A stretch of 64,000 nucleotides of DNA from Candidatus Methylomirabilota bacterium (GTDB lineage Bacteria > Methylomirabilota > Methylomirabilia > Rokubacteriales > CSP1-6): positions 124,001 to 188,000 of the forward strand of contig DASTFB010000071.1 in NCBI GenBank assembly GCA_035709005.1. Direction: 5' to 3'. The position numbers and the translations under genes were made by a program. Below the pieces are notes generated by a model. That model made no database searches and was not told where the DNA came from. It saw only the letters and a program-made list of their open reading frames with translations. Numbering within the stretch: the stretch's first letter is position 1; each line of letters opens with the position of its first letter. Of this stretch, positions 30,702-39,604 are shown one piece after another.

Positions 30702-31489
30702 TGGCGGGCGCCGGCGTCCTGCCGGCCCTCATCGCCGAGCGGGCGCAGCGCCAGGGCTGGCAGATCGTGGGCTTCGCCTTTTCCGGCGCTGCCGAGCTGG
30801 GGAGCGCCGTCGCCCGCGTCATCCCCAGCCGCCTCACCGAGGCCGCCGCCGTGCTGGCCGCGCTGAGCGCCGAGCGGGTCACGGCTGCCGTGCTGTGCGG
30901 CCGCTTCTCCATGGGCGAGGTGCTCCGGGCCGAGCCCGGCGATCACATGGCCCACGACCTCGCCGCGCGGGCCGGCGGCCGGGTGGACGTGAAACTGGTG
31001 GAGGCCGTGATCGCTACGCTGGCCTCCGTCGGCGTCGAGGTGCTCGATCAACGGGAGTTCCTCGGCGATCTGCTTCTGGCTGGCGGCTGCTGGTCCCGCC
31101 GCTCACCCACCGAACCGGAGTGGAGTGAGATTCGCCGCGGCCTGGCCGTGGCCCGTCAGATGGCCGATCAGCGGATCGGCCAGACGGTCGTCCTGCGCCG
31201 CGGGGCGGTGACCGCGGTGGAGGCCGTCGAGGGCACGACGGAAGCCGTCCGACGGGGCACCGCCCTGGCCGGGCCCGGGGCTATCGTGGTGAAGGCGGTG
31301 GCCGGCGATCACGACTACCGCATCGACACGCCGGCGATCGGTCACGAGACCATCGCGGCGGCGGTGGCGGGGGGCGCCAGCGCGCTGGCCGTCGAGGCCG
31401 GACGCGTGCTCCTGCTGGATCGCGCTGCCGTTCTCGGCGCGGTCGACGAGGCCGGGATGGCCCTGGTGAGCGTGGATGGCGCGGCCTGA
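30680..31489 (+). CDS. lpxI: UDP-2,3-diacylglucosamine pyrophosphatase LpxI
   Basis: Hydrolyses UDP-2,3-diacylglucosamine to lipid X, replacing LpxH. The 269-residue product begins LGLMAGAGVLPALIAERA, as LpxI proteins do. The C-terminal domain has KAVAGDHDYRIDTPAIGHETI, where the IDxPxIGxxTI pattern and nearby acidic residues are the family mark. The GTG lies 22 bases inside the preceding gene. LpxI next to lpxB is the arrangement in bacteria lacking LpxH. Confidence 0.92.
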   Translation: MERTLGLMAGAGVLPALIAERAQRQGWQIVGFAFSGAAELGSAVARVIPSRLTEAAAVLAALSAERVTAAVLCGRFSMGEVLRAEPGDHMAHDLAARAGGRVDVKLVEAVIATLASVGVEVLDQREFLGDLLLAGGCWSRRSPTEPEWSEIRRGLAVARQMADQRIGQTVVLRRGAVTAVEAVEGTTEAVRRGTALAGPGAIVVKAVAGDHDYRIDTPAIGHETIAAAVAGGASALAVEAGRVLLLDRAAVLGAVDEAGMALVSVDGAA

Positions 31490-32657
31490 GCGGCGGCCAC
31501 CGCCGCCGCGGATCATGCTGGCCGCGGGGGAGGTGTCGGGCGACATTCACGGTGCGGCGCTGTGTCGCGCCCTGCGCGCCGACGCGCCCGGCGCGCGTCT
31601 GTTCGGGATGGGAGGCGGACGGATGGCGGCGGCGGGACTCGACGTGATGGCCGACATCCAGGACACCGCCGTCGTGGGGTTCAGCGAGGTCGTGCGCCGC
31701 CTGCCCCTGTTGCGCCGCACGTACGGACACCTCGTAGCGGCCCTGGCCAGCGAGCAGCCTGACGTGCTGGTGCTCATCGACTATCCGGGCTTCAACCTGC
31801 GCCTGGCCCGCGCGGCGCGCGAGCGGGGCGTTCCCGTGGTCTATTTCATCCCGCCCCAGGTCTGGGCCTGGCGTCCGGGCCGGCTACAGACGATCCGGCA
31901 GCGAGTCTCCCTTGTGCTCGCGGTGTTCCCGTTCGAGCGTGCCCTCTACGCCAGCGCCGGCGTGCCCGTTCAGTTTGTGGGCCATCCCGTCCTGGACACC
32001 CTGCCGGCGGCGCCGACTCGCGTGGCGGCGCGGCGCCAGCTCGGTCTGCACGAGGCCAGCGTGGTGATCGGCCTCTTACCCGGCAGCCGTTCCCAGGAGA
32101 TCGAGCGTCTGTTGCCGCTGATGGCCGACGCGGCCCGCCGCATCGTGGCCGTCCGGCCGGAGGTCCGCTTCGTGCTCGCGCTCGCCCCTTCGGTGTCCCG
32201 GACCCTCGTCGATCGATACCTCGCCGGCGGGCCGCCGGTGGGCGTGGTGGAGAACCAGACGTACGCCGTCATGCGCTCCAGCGACCTGCTGCTGGCGACG
32301 TCGGGGACCGCCACCCTGGAGGCTGCGCTGCTGGGAACGCCGATGGTGGTCTGCTACCGTCTCTCGGCGGTGAGCGAGCGCATCGCCTCCGTGCTCGTGC
32401 GGGTGCCCTGGGTGAGCCTCGTCAACCTGGTGCTCGGGCGCCAGGTAGTGCCCGAGCTCTGCCGCCGGCGCGACGCCACGGGGAAACGACTGGCCGGGGA
32501 AGCCGTGCGGCTGCTGGAGACGCCCGGCGCCCTGCAGGCCCAGCGTCAGGCGTTCTACGAGCTCGAGGCCGAGCTTGGCGCGGCCGGGGTCGGCGCTCGT
32601 GCGGCCCGGCTCGTCCTGGATGTCGCCGCCAACGGACTGCAGGTTCGAGCGTCCTGA
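31476..32657 (+). CDS. lpxB: lipid-A-disaccharide synthase
   Basis: GT19 glycosyltransferase that joins lipid X to UDP-2,3-diacylglucosamine, forming the beta-1,6 disaccharide of lipid A. The 393-residue product has the diagnostic AAGEVSGDIHGAALCRAL near the N terminus, VLIDYPGFNLRLA, IPPQVWAWRPGR, LLPGSRSQEI and SGTATLEAALLGTPMVVCYR. The ATG overlaps the end of lpxI by 14 bases; the stop shares a base with waaA (TGATG). Confidence 0.95.
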   Translation: MARPERRPPPPRIMLAAGEVSGDIHGAALCRALRADAPGARLFGMGGGRMAAAGLDVMADIQDTAVVGFSEVVRRLPLLRRTYGHLVAALASEQPDVLVLIDYPGFNLRLARAARERGVPVVYFIPPQVWAWRPGRLQTIRQRVSLVLAVFPFERALYASAGVPVQFVGHPVLDTLPAAPTRVAARRQLGLHEASVVIGLLPGSRSQEIERLLPLMADAARRIVAVRPEVRFVLALAPSVSRTLVDRYLAGGPPVGVVENQTYAVMRSSDLLLATSGTATLEAALLGTPMVVCYRLSAVSERIASVLVRVPWVSLVNLVLGRQVVPELCRRRDATGKRLAGEAVRLLETPGALQAQRQAFYELEAELGAAGVGARAARLVLDVAANGLQVRAS

Positions 32658-33934
32658 TGTACCGTTTCTATACCGCGATCCTGACCACGTTGCTCGCCGG
32701 CTACCTGCCTGCCCTGCTGTGGCGCCGTGTCGCCCGAGGCGTACCTCTGCGCCTGCGGGCCCGACTCGGCTACGATGCCGTGCCGACCGGCAACGGCCCC
32801 GTCGCCTGGGTGCACGCGGTGTCGGTGGGTGAGGCCATCGCCGCCGCCCCGCTCGTGGAGGGGCTGCGCCGCGCCTACCCGGAGCTTCCGGTCGTGGTCA
32901 CGACCGTCACCGAGACGGGTGCCCGCGTCGTTCGCGAACGATTCGCCGACGCCGCCGTCCATCGCTTCTTTCCTCTCGACCTGCCGGGGGCCGCCCGGCG
33001 CGTGATCGGCGCCATCAACCCGGCCTTCCTGGTGTGCATGGAAACCGAGCTGTGGCCCAACACGCTCAGGATCCTGGCCCAGCGCGGTGTGCCCGTCATG
33101 GTGGCCAACGGCCGCCTGTCCGATCGGTCGTTCCACCGCTACGCGCTGGTGCGCCGCTTGCTTCGCACGGTCCTCGATGACGTCCGCGTCTTCGCCATGC
33201 AATCGCAGGAGGATGCCCGCCGGATCATCGCGCTCGGCGCGTCAGCCGAGCGGGTATTCGTCACCGGCAACCTGAAGAACGAGGCGATGCCCGATCCGGC
33301 CGGCTCGGTCGAGCTCTGGTCCCGCATGCTGGGCCTGGGGCCGGGGCAGCGGGTGTGGATCGCCGGCAGCACACACCGGGGCGAGGAAGAGGCGGTGCTC
33401 GCCGCCCATGCGCGGGCTCGTGAGAGCTGCCCGGATCTCGTCCTGGTGGTCGCCCCGCGCCACCCCGAGCGCGTGCCCGAGGTGCTCGGGCTCGTCGCCG
33501 CCCGCGGGTGGCCGGCCGTCCGCCGCAGCGAGCTGCCCCGCCAGCGCCCCGGGGATGCCGTCATCGTCGTCGACACGGTCGGGGAGCTGGCCCCGATCTA
33601 CGCGGTCGCCGACGTCGTTTTCCTTGGAGGCAGCCTGGTGCCCGTCGGCGGCCACAACATGCTCGAGGCCGCGCTGCGGCGAAAGCCGGTGCTGTTCGGC
33701 CCTCACACGACCAATTTCAGGGACGCCGCGGCGACGCTGACCCGGGAGGGTGGCGGTCTCGTCGTCGCCGACGCCGAGGCCCTCGCCGACGAGCTGATTC
33801 GGCTGCTGAAGGACGACGACCTGCGCGCGCGCCTGGGGACCCGGGCCTACGAGGCGGTGGCCTCCCGCCAGGGCGCCGTGCAGGCGACCCTCGACCTGGT
33901 GGCGCAGTTCCTCCGGCCCCGAGAGACGCCGTGA
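32657..33934 (+). CDS. waaA: 3-deoxy-D-manno-octulosonic acid (Kdo) transferase
   Basis: Transfers Kdo from CMP-Kdo to the lipid A precursor on the cytoplasmic face of the inner membrane. The 425-residue GT30 protein starts with a membrane-anchoring hydrophobic helix (about 4-22). WVHAVSVGEAIAA places the catalytic Glu at residue 59. METELWPN and FLGGSLVPVGGHNMLEAA are conserved core segments. Kdo synthesis and activation genes (kdsA, kdsB) are not in the window. Confidence 0.95.
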   Translation: MYRFYTAILTTLLAGYLPALLWRRVARGVPLRLRARLGYDAVPTGNGPVAWVHAVSVGEAIAAAPLVEGLRRAYPELPVVVTTVTETGARVVRERFADAAVHRFFPLDLPGAARRVIGAINPAFLVCMETELWPNTLRILAQRGVPVMVANGRLSDRSFHRYALVRRLLRTVLDDVRVFAMQSQEDARRIIALGASAERVFVTGNLKNEAMPDPAGSVELWSRMLGLGPGQRVWIAGSTHRGEEEAVLAAHARARESCPDLVLVVAPRHPERVPEVLGLVAARGWPAVRRSELPRQRPGDAVIVVDTVGELAPIYAVADVVFLGGSLVPVGGHNMLEAALRRKPVLFGPHTTNFRDAAATLTREGGGLVVADAEALADELIRLLKDDDLRARLGTRAYEAVASRQGAVQATLDLVAQFLRPRETP

Positions 33935-35028
33935 CCCGCTCCAGCGCCAGCGTGCGGCTCGCCCGGCGTTGGGACGAGGGGTTCTCTCCCGGCCCGGCCC
34001 TGGTGCTGGGCGCGCTAGCCGGCGGGTACCGCGGCCTGCTCGGGGCGCGCCAGTGGCTCTACGACCGGGGCGTCTTGCGCTCGCGCGCGCTGCCGTGCGC
34101 TGTGGTCTCGGTCGGCAACCTCACGGTCGGCGGCACCGGCAAGACGCCGGCGGTGGAGCTGGCCGTGAGGACGCTGGTCGACCTCGGGCATCGCCCGGCC
34201 GTGGTAAGTCGGGGCTACCGCCGGCAGAGCCGGGGAGTGCAGGTCGTCGCGGACACGGCGTCGATCCGGCTCGATCCCGAGGATGCCGGCGACGAGCCGT
34301 TCCTGCTGGCCCGGCGGCTGCCGCGGGTGCCGGTCATCGTCGGAGCCAACCGCTATGAAGCCGCCCGCCTGGCCGTGCAGCGGTTCCGTGCGACGGCGGT
34401 CGTTCTCGACGACGGGTTCCAGCACCGGACGCTCGCCAAAGATCTCGAAGTCGTGATGACTCGGGCCCGCAATCCCTGGGGTAACGGGCAGCTGCTCCCC
34501 GGCGGCCCTCTGCGCGAGCCGCTCGCCGCGCTCGCGCGCGCGCACCTGATCGTGGCTACCGAGGCACGCAGCGCCGTCGATCTGGAGGAAGTCCAGGCGG
34601 CCGCCCGCCGCTGGGCACCCGGTGTGCCGGTGCTCAGCGCCCGCTACGCGCCGGTGGAATGCTGGGAAGCCGAGCGGATGCAAACGCGCCCGCTGACCAG
34701 TCTGAACGGTGCCCGCCTCCTGGCCTTCGCCGGCATCGCCTCTCCGCGCGGCTTCGGCACGACCCTGAACGAGCTGGGCGTCGCCGTGCTGGATCAGGTG
34801 TCGTTTCCGGATCACCACTGGTACACCCTCGAGGACCTTCGCGAGCTCAACGTGCGCGCTCGGCAGCTCGGCGCCGAGGCGCTCATCACCACCGAGAAGG
34901 ATTGGGTGCGGCTGCGCCGGCTGTCACGGCCGGAACGGGCACTCTACATCCTGAGCGTGCAGCTGGAGCTCCTCGCGGGCGACGATCTGTGGCGGGCCGC
35001 CTTCGCCCGCACATGCGCCCGGACGTGA
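33931..35028 (+). CDS. lpxK: tetraacyldisaccharide 4'-kinase LpxK
   Basis: Phosphorylates the 4' position of the lipid A disaccharide. The 365-residue protein has an N-terminal membrane-associated helix (about 18-45), the P-loop in VGNLTVGGTGKTPAVE near 65-80, SRGYRRQSRGV, a DDGFQH motif and the closing TTEKDWVRL. It is slightly longer than E. coli LpxK (328). GTG overlaps the waaA stop (GTGA); the upstream reading in this frame is waaA shadow. Confidence 0.94.
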   Translation: MTRSSASVRLARRWDEGFSPGPALVLGALAGGYRGLLGARQWLYDRGVLRSRALPCAVVSVGNLTVGGTGKTPAVELAVRTLVDLGHRPAVVSRGYRRQSRGVQVVADTASIRLDPEDAGDEPFLLARRLPRVPVIVGANRYEAARLAVQRFRATAVVLDDGFQHRTLAKDLEVVMTRARNPWGNGQLLPGGPLREPLAALARAHLIVATEARSAVDLEEVQAAARRWAPGVPVLSARYAPVECWEAERMQTRPLTSLNGARLLAFAGIASPRGFGTTLNELGVAVLDQVSFPDHHWYTLEDLRELNVRARQLGAEALITTEKDWVRLRRLSRPERALYILSVQLELLAGDDLWRAAFARTCART

Positions 35029-36011
35029 TTGTTCGCCTGCCCAACTGGCTCGGCGACACGGTTATGGCGGTCCCGGCCCTTCGCTCCCTCCGCGCCGGCC
35101 TGCCGGATGCTCGCATCGCGCTGGCCGGGCCATGGGCGCCGCTGCTGGCCGGGCAAGGTCTGGGCGACGTGCTGGTGACCTATCCGCGCTCGCTCTCGGG
35201 CCGCATGAAAGCCGCCGACACCGTGCGCGCGCTCGGGGCCGAGGTGGCGCTGCTGATGCCGAACTCGCTGGAATCCGTGCTGTCGGCCTGGTACTGGGGC
35301 GCTCGCCGACGGATCGGGTTCGTCCGGGGTGGACGGACGTGGCTGCTGACCGACCCGCTCACCCTGCCTTCCCCCCGACGCCATCAGGTCGAGGAATATC
35401 TGCTCCTGCTCGAGCCGCTTCGCCTTCAACCCGTGACGCGCGTGCCGATGCTCACACCTCCTCCGGAAGGCTCCGAGATACGGCAGACGGCCAGGGCGTT
35501 ACTCAGCAGCGTCGCGGATCGCGCTCGCGGTCCGCGGATCGGTGTCCACCTCGGGGCGGAGTTCGGGCCATCGAAGCTTTGGCCGATCGAGCGACTCATC
35601 CAGTTCTGTCGCATCTTGCTGGCCCGCGGCGCCCGTCCCGTGTTGCTGGGCACGGCGGCGGACGTGCCGACGGCGGAAAGCGTGTGCGAGGTGATCGAGG
35701 TGCCGAACCTGGCCGGTCGGGATACTCCAGCCCTGCTTCCCGCCGTTCTGGTCGAGCTCGACGGCCTCGTGTGCGGCGACACCGGGGTCGGGCACCTGGC
35801 CGCCGCGCTCGGCACGCCTGTCGTGAGTCTCTTCGGGCCCACCGATCCGGAACTGACGTCACCCCGCGGCCCGGTCGTCGTGGTCAACCGTCCAACGCCC
35901 TGCGCCCCGTGCTTCTACCGCGCCTGTCCGATCGAGCATCCCTGCTTGCGAGGCATCACCGCGGACGAAGTGGAGGCACGGCTCAGGCCCTTGCTCCCGC
36001 GATGGGCCTGA
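35013..36011 (+). CDS. waaF: ADP-heptose:LPS heptosyltransferase II
   Basis: GT9 transferase that adds a heptose to the LPS inner core. The 332-residue product has the RLPNWLGDTVM start (Asp15 is in the catalytic-Asp position), MPNSLESVLSAWYWGARRRIGF, HLGAEFGPSKLWP and the ADP-heptose-binding GDTGVGHLAAALGTPVVSLFGPTDP. CAPCFYRACPIEHPCL near the C terminus is typical of WaaF. The ATG overlaps lpxK by 16 bases; GTG 35025 is the alternative. Confidence 0.92.
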   Translation: MRPDVIVRLPNWLGDTVMAVPALRSLRAGLPDARIALAGPWAPLLAGQGLGDVLVTYPRSLSGRMKAADTVRALGAEVALLMPNSLESVLSAWYWGARRRIGFVRGGRTWLLTDPLTLPSPRRHQVEEYLLLLEPLRLQPVTRVPMLTPPPEGSEIRQTARALLSSVADRARGPRIGVHLGAEFGPSKLWPIERLIQFCRILLARGARPVLLGTAADVPTAESVCEVIEVPNLAGRDTPALLPAVLVELDGLVCGDTGVGHLAAALGTPVVSLFGPTDPELTSPRGPVVVVNRPTPCAPCFYRACPIEHPCLRGITADEVEARLRPLLPRWA

Positions 36012-37117
36012 CCGTTCTGCACCTGGTCGCCAACCGCTGGTGGACCGGCAGCGCCGATCCGGTGATCCGCCTTAGCTCGAGCCTGCGGCAGCGCGGCCAT
36101 CGGGTGCTGCTGGGGGTGATCCCCGGCGATCGCTTCGAGGCCAAGGCCCGCGAGGCCGGCCTCGATCCGCTCCCAGGCCTGCATCTCGAGTCACGAGGAC
36201 TCCCCACGCGGACGCTCGGTGACGTTCGCCGTTTGCGGGCGATCGCCCGTGCCGAGGGCGTGGACATCATCCACAGCCATCACTCGCATGACCACTGGCT
36301 GGGATTGCTCATCCGCACGGCACGGGGCTCGGGACGCCCGATCCCGGTGGTCCGCACGTTTCACAACTTTCGCTCGGTCAAGCGGGATCGCGTCTCGGCG
36401 ATGCTCTACCGGCGCACGGCCGCCGTCTTCGCCGTCTCGCGCCAGATCGAGGCGCGCTGCCAGGAGATGGGCATCCCGGCCGAGCGGACGCACTGGGTTC
36501 CCGGCATCGCCGACCTGCCGCGCTTCCAGGAGCCGCTGGATCCGGCGCCGGTGCGGGAGGAGTTCAAGCTCGGGCGAGCTCCCGTCATCGTCTCGGTGTC
36601 CCGGCTGGCTCCCAACCGCGGTCACGAGCTGCTCCTGGCCGCTTTCCAGGCGCTGCTGCGGACCCTGCCCGAGGCGCGGCTGCTCCTCGTTGGCAAGGGC
36701 GAGGCTCGGGCCCGCCTGGAGCATCACGTCGCGAGCATGAAGCTGACCGGGCACGTCATCTTCACCGGCTACCGCGATCGCGATCTTCCCGCCGTCGTCG
36801 CCGCCGCCGACTGCTTCGCCCTCATGGCCGCTGGCTCGGACGACTCTTGCCGGGCCGTCCTGGAGGCGATGGCCGCGGGCCGCCCGGTGGTGGCCCGTCG
36901 CGTCGGGGCGCTACCCGAGACGGTCGTCGACGGTGAGACGGGGCTACTGGTCGATGACGACCGTCCCGAAAGCGTTGCCGCCGCCCTGGCGGCGATCCTC
37001 ACCGACCCCGGCCTCGCGCGAGCGATGGGCCAGGCGGGCCAACGCCGAGCGGCAATGGAGTTCAGTCCCGAGCGTTCCGTGGTCATCGTCGAAGCGGTGT
37101 ACCAGACGCTGGTGTAG
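36002..37117 (+). CDS. GT4-family glycosyltransferase, probable LPS core enzyme
   Basis: A 371-residue GT-B protein. The N-terminal acceptor domain holds VLHLVANRWWTGSADPVI and HSHHSHDHWLG (91-101). The C-terminal nucleotide-sugar domain holds VSRLAPNRGHELLL and LLVGKGEAR. The EX7E motif reads Asp280...Glu288 (DDSCRAVLE), so the first Glu is replaced by Asp. It resembles the next gene in layout (LHL...W...HxxHxHWL), suggesting a tandem duplication. Acceptor and sugar cannot be told from sequence. The ATG overlaps the waaF stop by ten bases. Confidence 0.85.
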   Translation: MGLTVLHLVANRWWTGSADPVIRLSSSLRQRGHRVLLGVIPGDRFEAKAREAGLDPLPGLHLESRGLPTRTLGDVRRLRAIARAEGVDIIHSHHSHDHWLGLLIRTARGSGRPIPVVRTFHNFRSVKRDRVSAMLYRRTAAVFAVSRQIEARCQEMGIPAERTHWVPGIADLPRFQEPLDPAPVREEFKLGRAPVIVSVSRLAPNRGHELLLAAFQALLRTLPEARLLLVGKGEARARLEHHVASMKLTGHVIFTGYRDRDLPAVVAAADCFALMAAGSDDSCRAVLEAMAAGRPVVARRVGALPETVVDGETGLLVDDDRPESVAAALAAILTDPGLARAMGQAGQRRAAMEFSPERSVVIVEAVYQTLV

Positions 37118-37121
37118 GGCG

Positions 37122-38228
37122 GTGCGCATCCTGCACCTGATGTCCTGCCGCGGGTGGTCGTCGGACGCCTACTGGGCCGCCCGCATGAGCCGCGAGCTGA
37201 GCCGCCGGGGCCACACCGTCACCCTGGGCTGCCGGGCCGGCACCGAGGCCAGGGTCATCGGGCCGGCCCGGGCTGAAGGCGTCGAGGACATCATCACGCT
37301 CGCCATGCCTGGTGGAGTGCGTCCCGCCGCCGACGCGGCCGATCTCCGGCAGCTCCGCGGCTGGCTGACTCGGGTGGACGTCGTACACGTGCATCGCAGC
37401 AAGGAGCACTGGCTGGCGGCGATGGCCAATCGGCTGAGCGAGGCTCCGCGGCCCATCGTCCGGACCCGGCACATCGTCCAGGCAGTGAGGGCGCACGCCG
37501 TGAACCGCTGGCTGTATCGTCGGGCCACAGCGCTCGTCGTCACCGTGACCGAGGCGATCCGCCGGCAGTATCTGGCCAGCGAGCTGCTCCCGCCGGACCG
37601 GGTGGTCGCCCTGCCGGGCGGCGCCGACGTCGAGCGTTTCCGGCCGCGCTCGGCCGATCCCGCCGTGCGTCGCCGCCTCGGCGCCGCCGACGGCGAGCTG
37701 CTGGTGGGGATGATCGGGGGCTTGCGAGGGATGAAGGGGCATCGCGTCGTCATAGAGGCGGCCGGACGGCTCGCCGGCGAGGGCCTGCACTTCGCGTTCG
37801 TGGGGCGGGGGAGCGCGGAGCCCGCGATCCGGGAGATGGTCCGGCGTTCGGGGCTCGCGCATCGCTTCACCTTCGCCGGCTTCGCCGACGACCTTGCTGG
37901 CGTGTTGGCCGCCGTCGACGTGGCCCTGTACGTGCCGGTGGAGTCGGAGGGGATGTCGCGCGTCGTATGGGAGTATCTCGCGGCCGGCCGCCCGCTCGTC
38001 GCCTCGCGGGTCGGCGTGGTCAGCGAAGCGCTCACCGATGGCGAGGACGCGATACTCATCCACGCCGGGGACGCCGATGCGCTGGCCAGCGCGCTCCGCC
38101 GCCTGAGCCATGACCCGGCGCTTCGGGCGCGAGTGGCCGAGGCCGGGCGCCGGCTGGTGGTCAGCCGCTACTCGGGGGCCTGCGTCGCCGCCGCGCTGGA
38201 GGAGCGGTACCGGCAGCTCGCATCGTGA
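37122..38228 (+). CDS. GT4-family glycosyltransferase, likely paralogue of the preceding gene
   Basis: A 368-residue GT-B protein with RILHLMSCRGWSSDAYWAA at the start, VHVHRSKEHWLAA near 89-101, PGGADVERFRP, MIGGLRGMKGH and a full EX7E motif Glu276...Glu284 (EGMSRVVWE). The N-terminal segments parallel those of the upstream gene. It probably acts on the LPS core or another envelope glycan, on the strength of context only. GTG start four bases after the preceding stop. Confidence 0.85.
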   Translation: MRILHLMSCRGWSSDAYWAARMSRELSRRGHTVTLGCRAGTEARVIGPARAEGVEDIITLAMPGGVRPAADAADLRQLRGWLTRVDVVHVHRSKEHWLAAMANRLSEAPRPIVRTRHIVQAVRAHAVNRWLYRRATALVVTVTEAIRRQYLASELLPPDRVVALPGGADVERFRPRSADPAVRRRLGAADGELLVGMIGGLRGMKGHRVVIEAAGRLAGEGLHFAFVGRGSAEPAIREMVRRSGLAHRFTFAGFADDLAGVLAAVDVALYVPVESEGMSRVVWEYLAAGRPLVASRVGVVSEALTDGEDAILIHAGDADALASALRRLSHDPALRARVAEAGRRLVVSRYSGACVAAALEERYRQLAS

Positions 38229-39373
38229 AGATCACGGTCCTTACGTTCGACCTCTCGGATAACGCCACCGGCCGGGCCGACCTGTTGGCCCGCCTGCTGG
38301 CGTCGCGCTATCAGGTCACGGTGGTCGGGCCACAGTTCGGACCACGGGTGTGGAGCCCGGTGACGGGCGGCGCGATCGACTACGTGGCGGTGCCCGCGCG
38401 TCGGTATCCTGGCTTCCTCGCCGACGTCGGCGCCCTTTGCGATCGGATCGACGGCGATGTCCTCTACGCCTCCAAGCCGCGGCCCACCAGCTACGGCGTG
38501 GCATTGCTGGCCCGACGACGGCGGCGGCGGCCGTTGCTGCTGGACATCGACGACTGGGAGCTCGGCTTCTACTACCGTTCGGGCGTCTGGGGTCGGCTCG
38601 GCCGCGCGCTCAACCTGGCCAACCCCAATGGCCTGGCCTGGACCTGGCTCTGCGAGCGGCTCATCCCGGCCGCCGACGCGGTCACCGTCGCCTCCCGGTT
38701 CCTGGAGCGGCGCTTCGGGGGGATCCTGCTTCCCCACGTGCGTGACACCGATGCCTGGACTCCCGAGCGCTACGATGCCGCTACCGTCCGTGCGGCCCTG
38801 GGCATCGGGCGATCGCCGCTGGTCATGTTCCTGGGCACGCCGCGCGGCTACAAGGGGGTGGACGATCTGGTGGAGGCCGTGGCGCGCCTGGGCGGCGACG
38901 CCGCGCTGGCGATCGTCGGCGCCAGGCCGGACAGCGAAGCGGCGCGCCGGTGGGCGGCCCGGCCGTTCGTGAAGGTCGTCGGCGAAATCCCCTTCGACGA
39001 CGTCCCACGTTACCTGGCGGCGGCCACTGTCGTGGCCGTGCCGCAGCGCGCGACCTCCGACACCGTGGGACAGGTTCCGGCGAAGCTCTTCGACGCGATG
39101 GCGCTGGGACGTCCCATCGTCGCCACGGCCGTGTCGATGATCCCGGAGATCCTGGACGGCTGCGGCCTGGTCGTCCCGCCGGGCGATATCGGCCAGCTGG
39201 CCGACGCCATCCGCCGTCTCGTCGGCGACCCGGACACCGCGGCCGCGCTCGGCCGGCGAGCGCGGGCCCGGTGTGTCGCCGAATACAGCTTCAGGGCCGC
39301 GCGCGCCCGCCTCTTCCCGCTGATCGATCGGCTCGCCAGCGGCCGTGTGCTGGACAGGGCCGCTCGTGCGTAG
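38225..39373 (+). CDS. GT4-like glycosyltransferase
   Basis: A 382-residue GT-B protein with MKITVLTFDLSDNATGRADL, a YASKPRPTSYGVALLA segment and LLLDIDDWELGFYYRSG, typical of a branch of GT4 that lacks the classical EX7E; the corresponding region reads QVPAKLFDAMALGRPIVAT. An Arg run (90s) precedes the DIDDWE segment. The last codons overlap the first repeat unit downstream. GTG overlaps the preceding stop. Donor and acceptor unknown. Confidence 0.82.
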   Translation: MKITVLTFDLSDNATGRADLLARLLASRYQVTVVGPQFGPRVWSPVTGGAIDYVAVPARRYPGFLADVGALCDRIDGDVLYASKPRPTSYGVALLARRRRRRPLLLDIDDWELGFYYRSGVWGRLGRALNLANPNGLAWTWLCERLIPAADAVTVASRFLERRFGGILLPHVRDTDAWTPERYDAATVRAALGIGRSPLVMFLGTPRGYKGVDDLVEAVARLGGDAALAIVGARPDSEAARRWAARPFVKVVGEIPFDDVPRYLAAATVVAVPQRATSDTVGQVPAKLFDAMALGRPIVATAVSMIPEILDGCGLVVPPGDIGQLADAIRRLVGDPDTAAALGRRARARCVAEYSFRAARARLFPLIDRLASGRVLDRAARA

Positions 39374-39600
39374 ACGCCGCCGCCACCTCGCGCTCGGGTC
39401 AGCCCACCCCCGGCCCGAGCCGGGCACACCGTCGACCACAGCCAATCGGGGAAGCGCACGCCGCCACCTCGTGCCGAGAGCAGCCCACCTGCAGTGCGAG
39501 CCGAGCTCGCGGTCGACTACATCAAATCGGGGAGGCGCACGCCGCCACGTCGTGCCGAGGCCAGCCCACCCCCGGCCCGAGCCGGGCACACGGCTTTCGG
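39372..39600 (+). repeat. tandem array of three 81-bp intergenic repeat units
   Basis: Units at 39372-39452, 39453-39533 and a shortened third at 39534-39600. The period is exactly 81 bases. Shared blocks include CGCCGCCACCTCG, CAGCCCACC, CCCCGGCCCGAGCCGGGCAC (units 1 and 3) and AATCGGGGA at the unit end. Units 1 and 3 carry a 6-bp hairpin CCCGGC-CCGA-GCCGGG (39409-39424 in unit 1); unit 2 has CGAGC-CGA-GCTCG instead. Unit 1 begins inside the stop codon of the upstream gene, and the array ends at the next start codon. Confidence 0.9.
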
Positions 39601-39604
39601 TACA

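Noticed and set aside
39372-39600. CRISPR array
   Set aside because: Units are contiguous 81-bp imperfect repeats with no short constant repeat plus unique spacers, and no cas genes are nearby.
39494-39604. N-terminal extension of the WaaG-like glycosyltransferase
   Set aside because: The extra 37 residues would be translated repeat DNA; the protein family starts at MKLLIVARPF.
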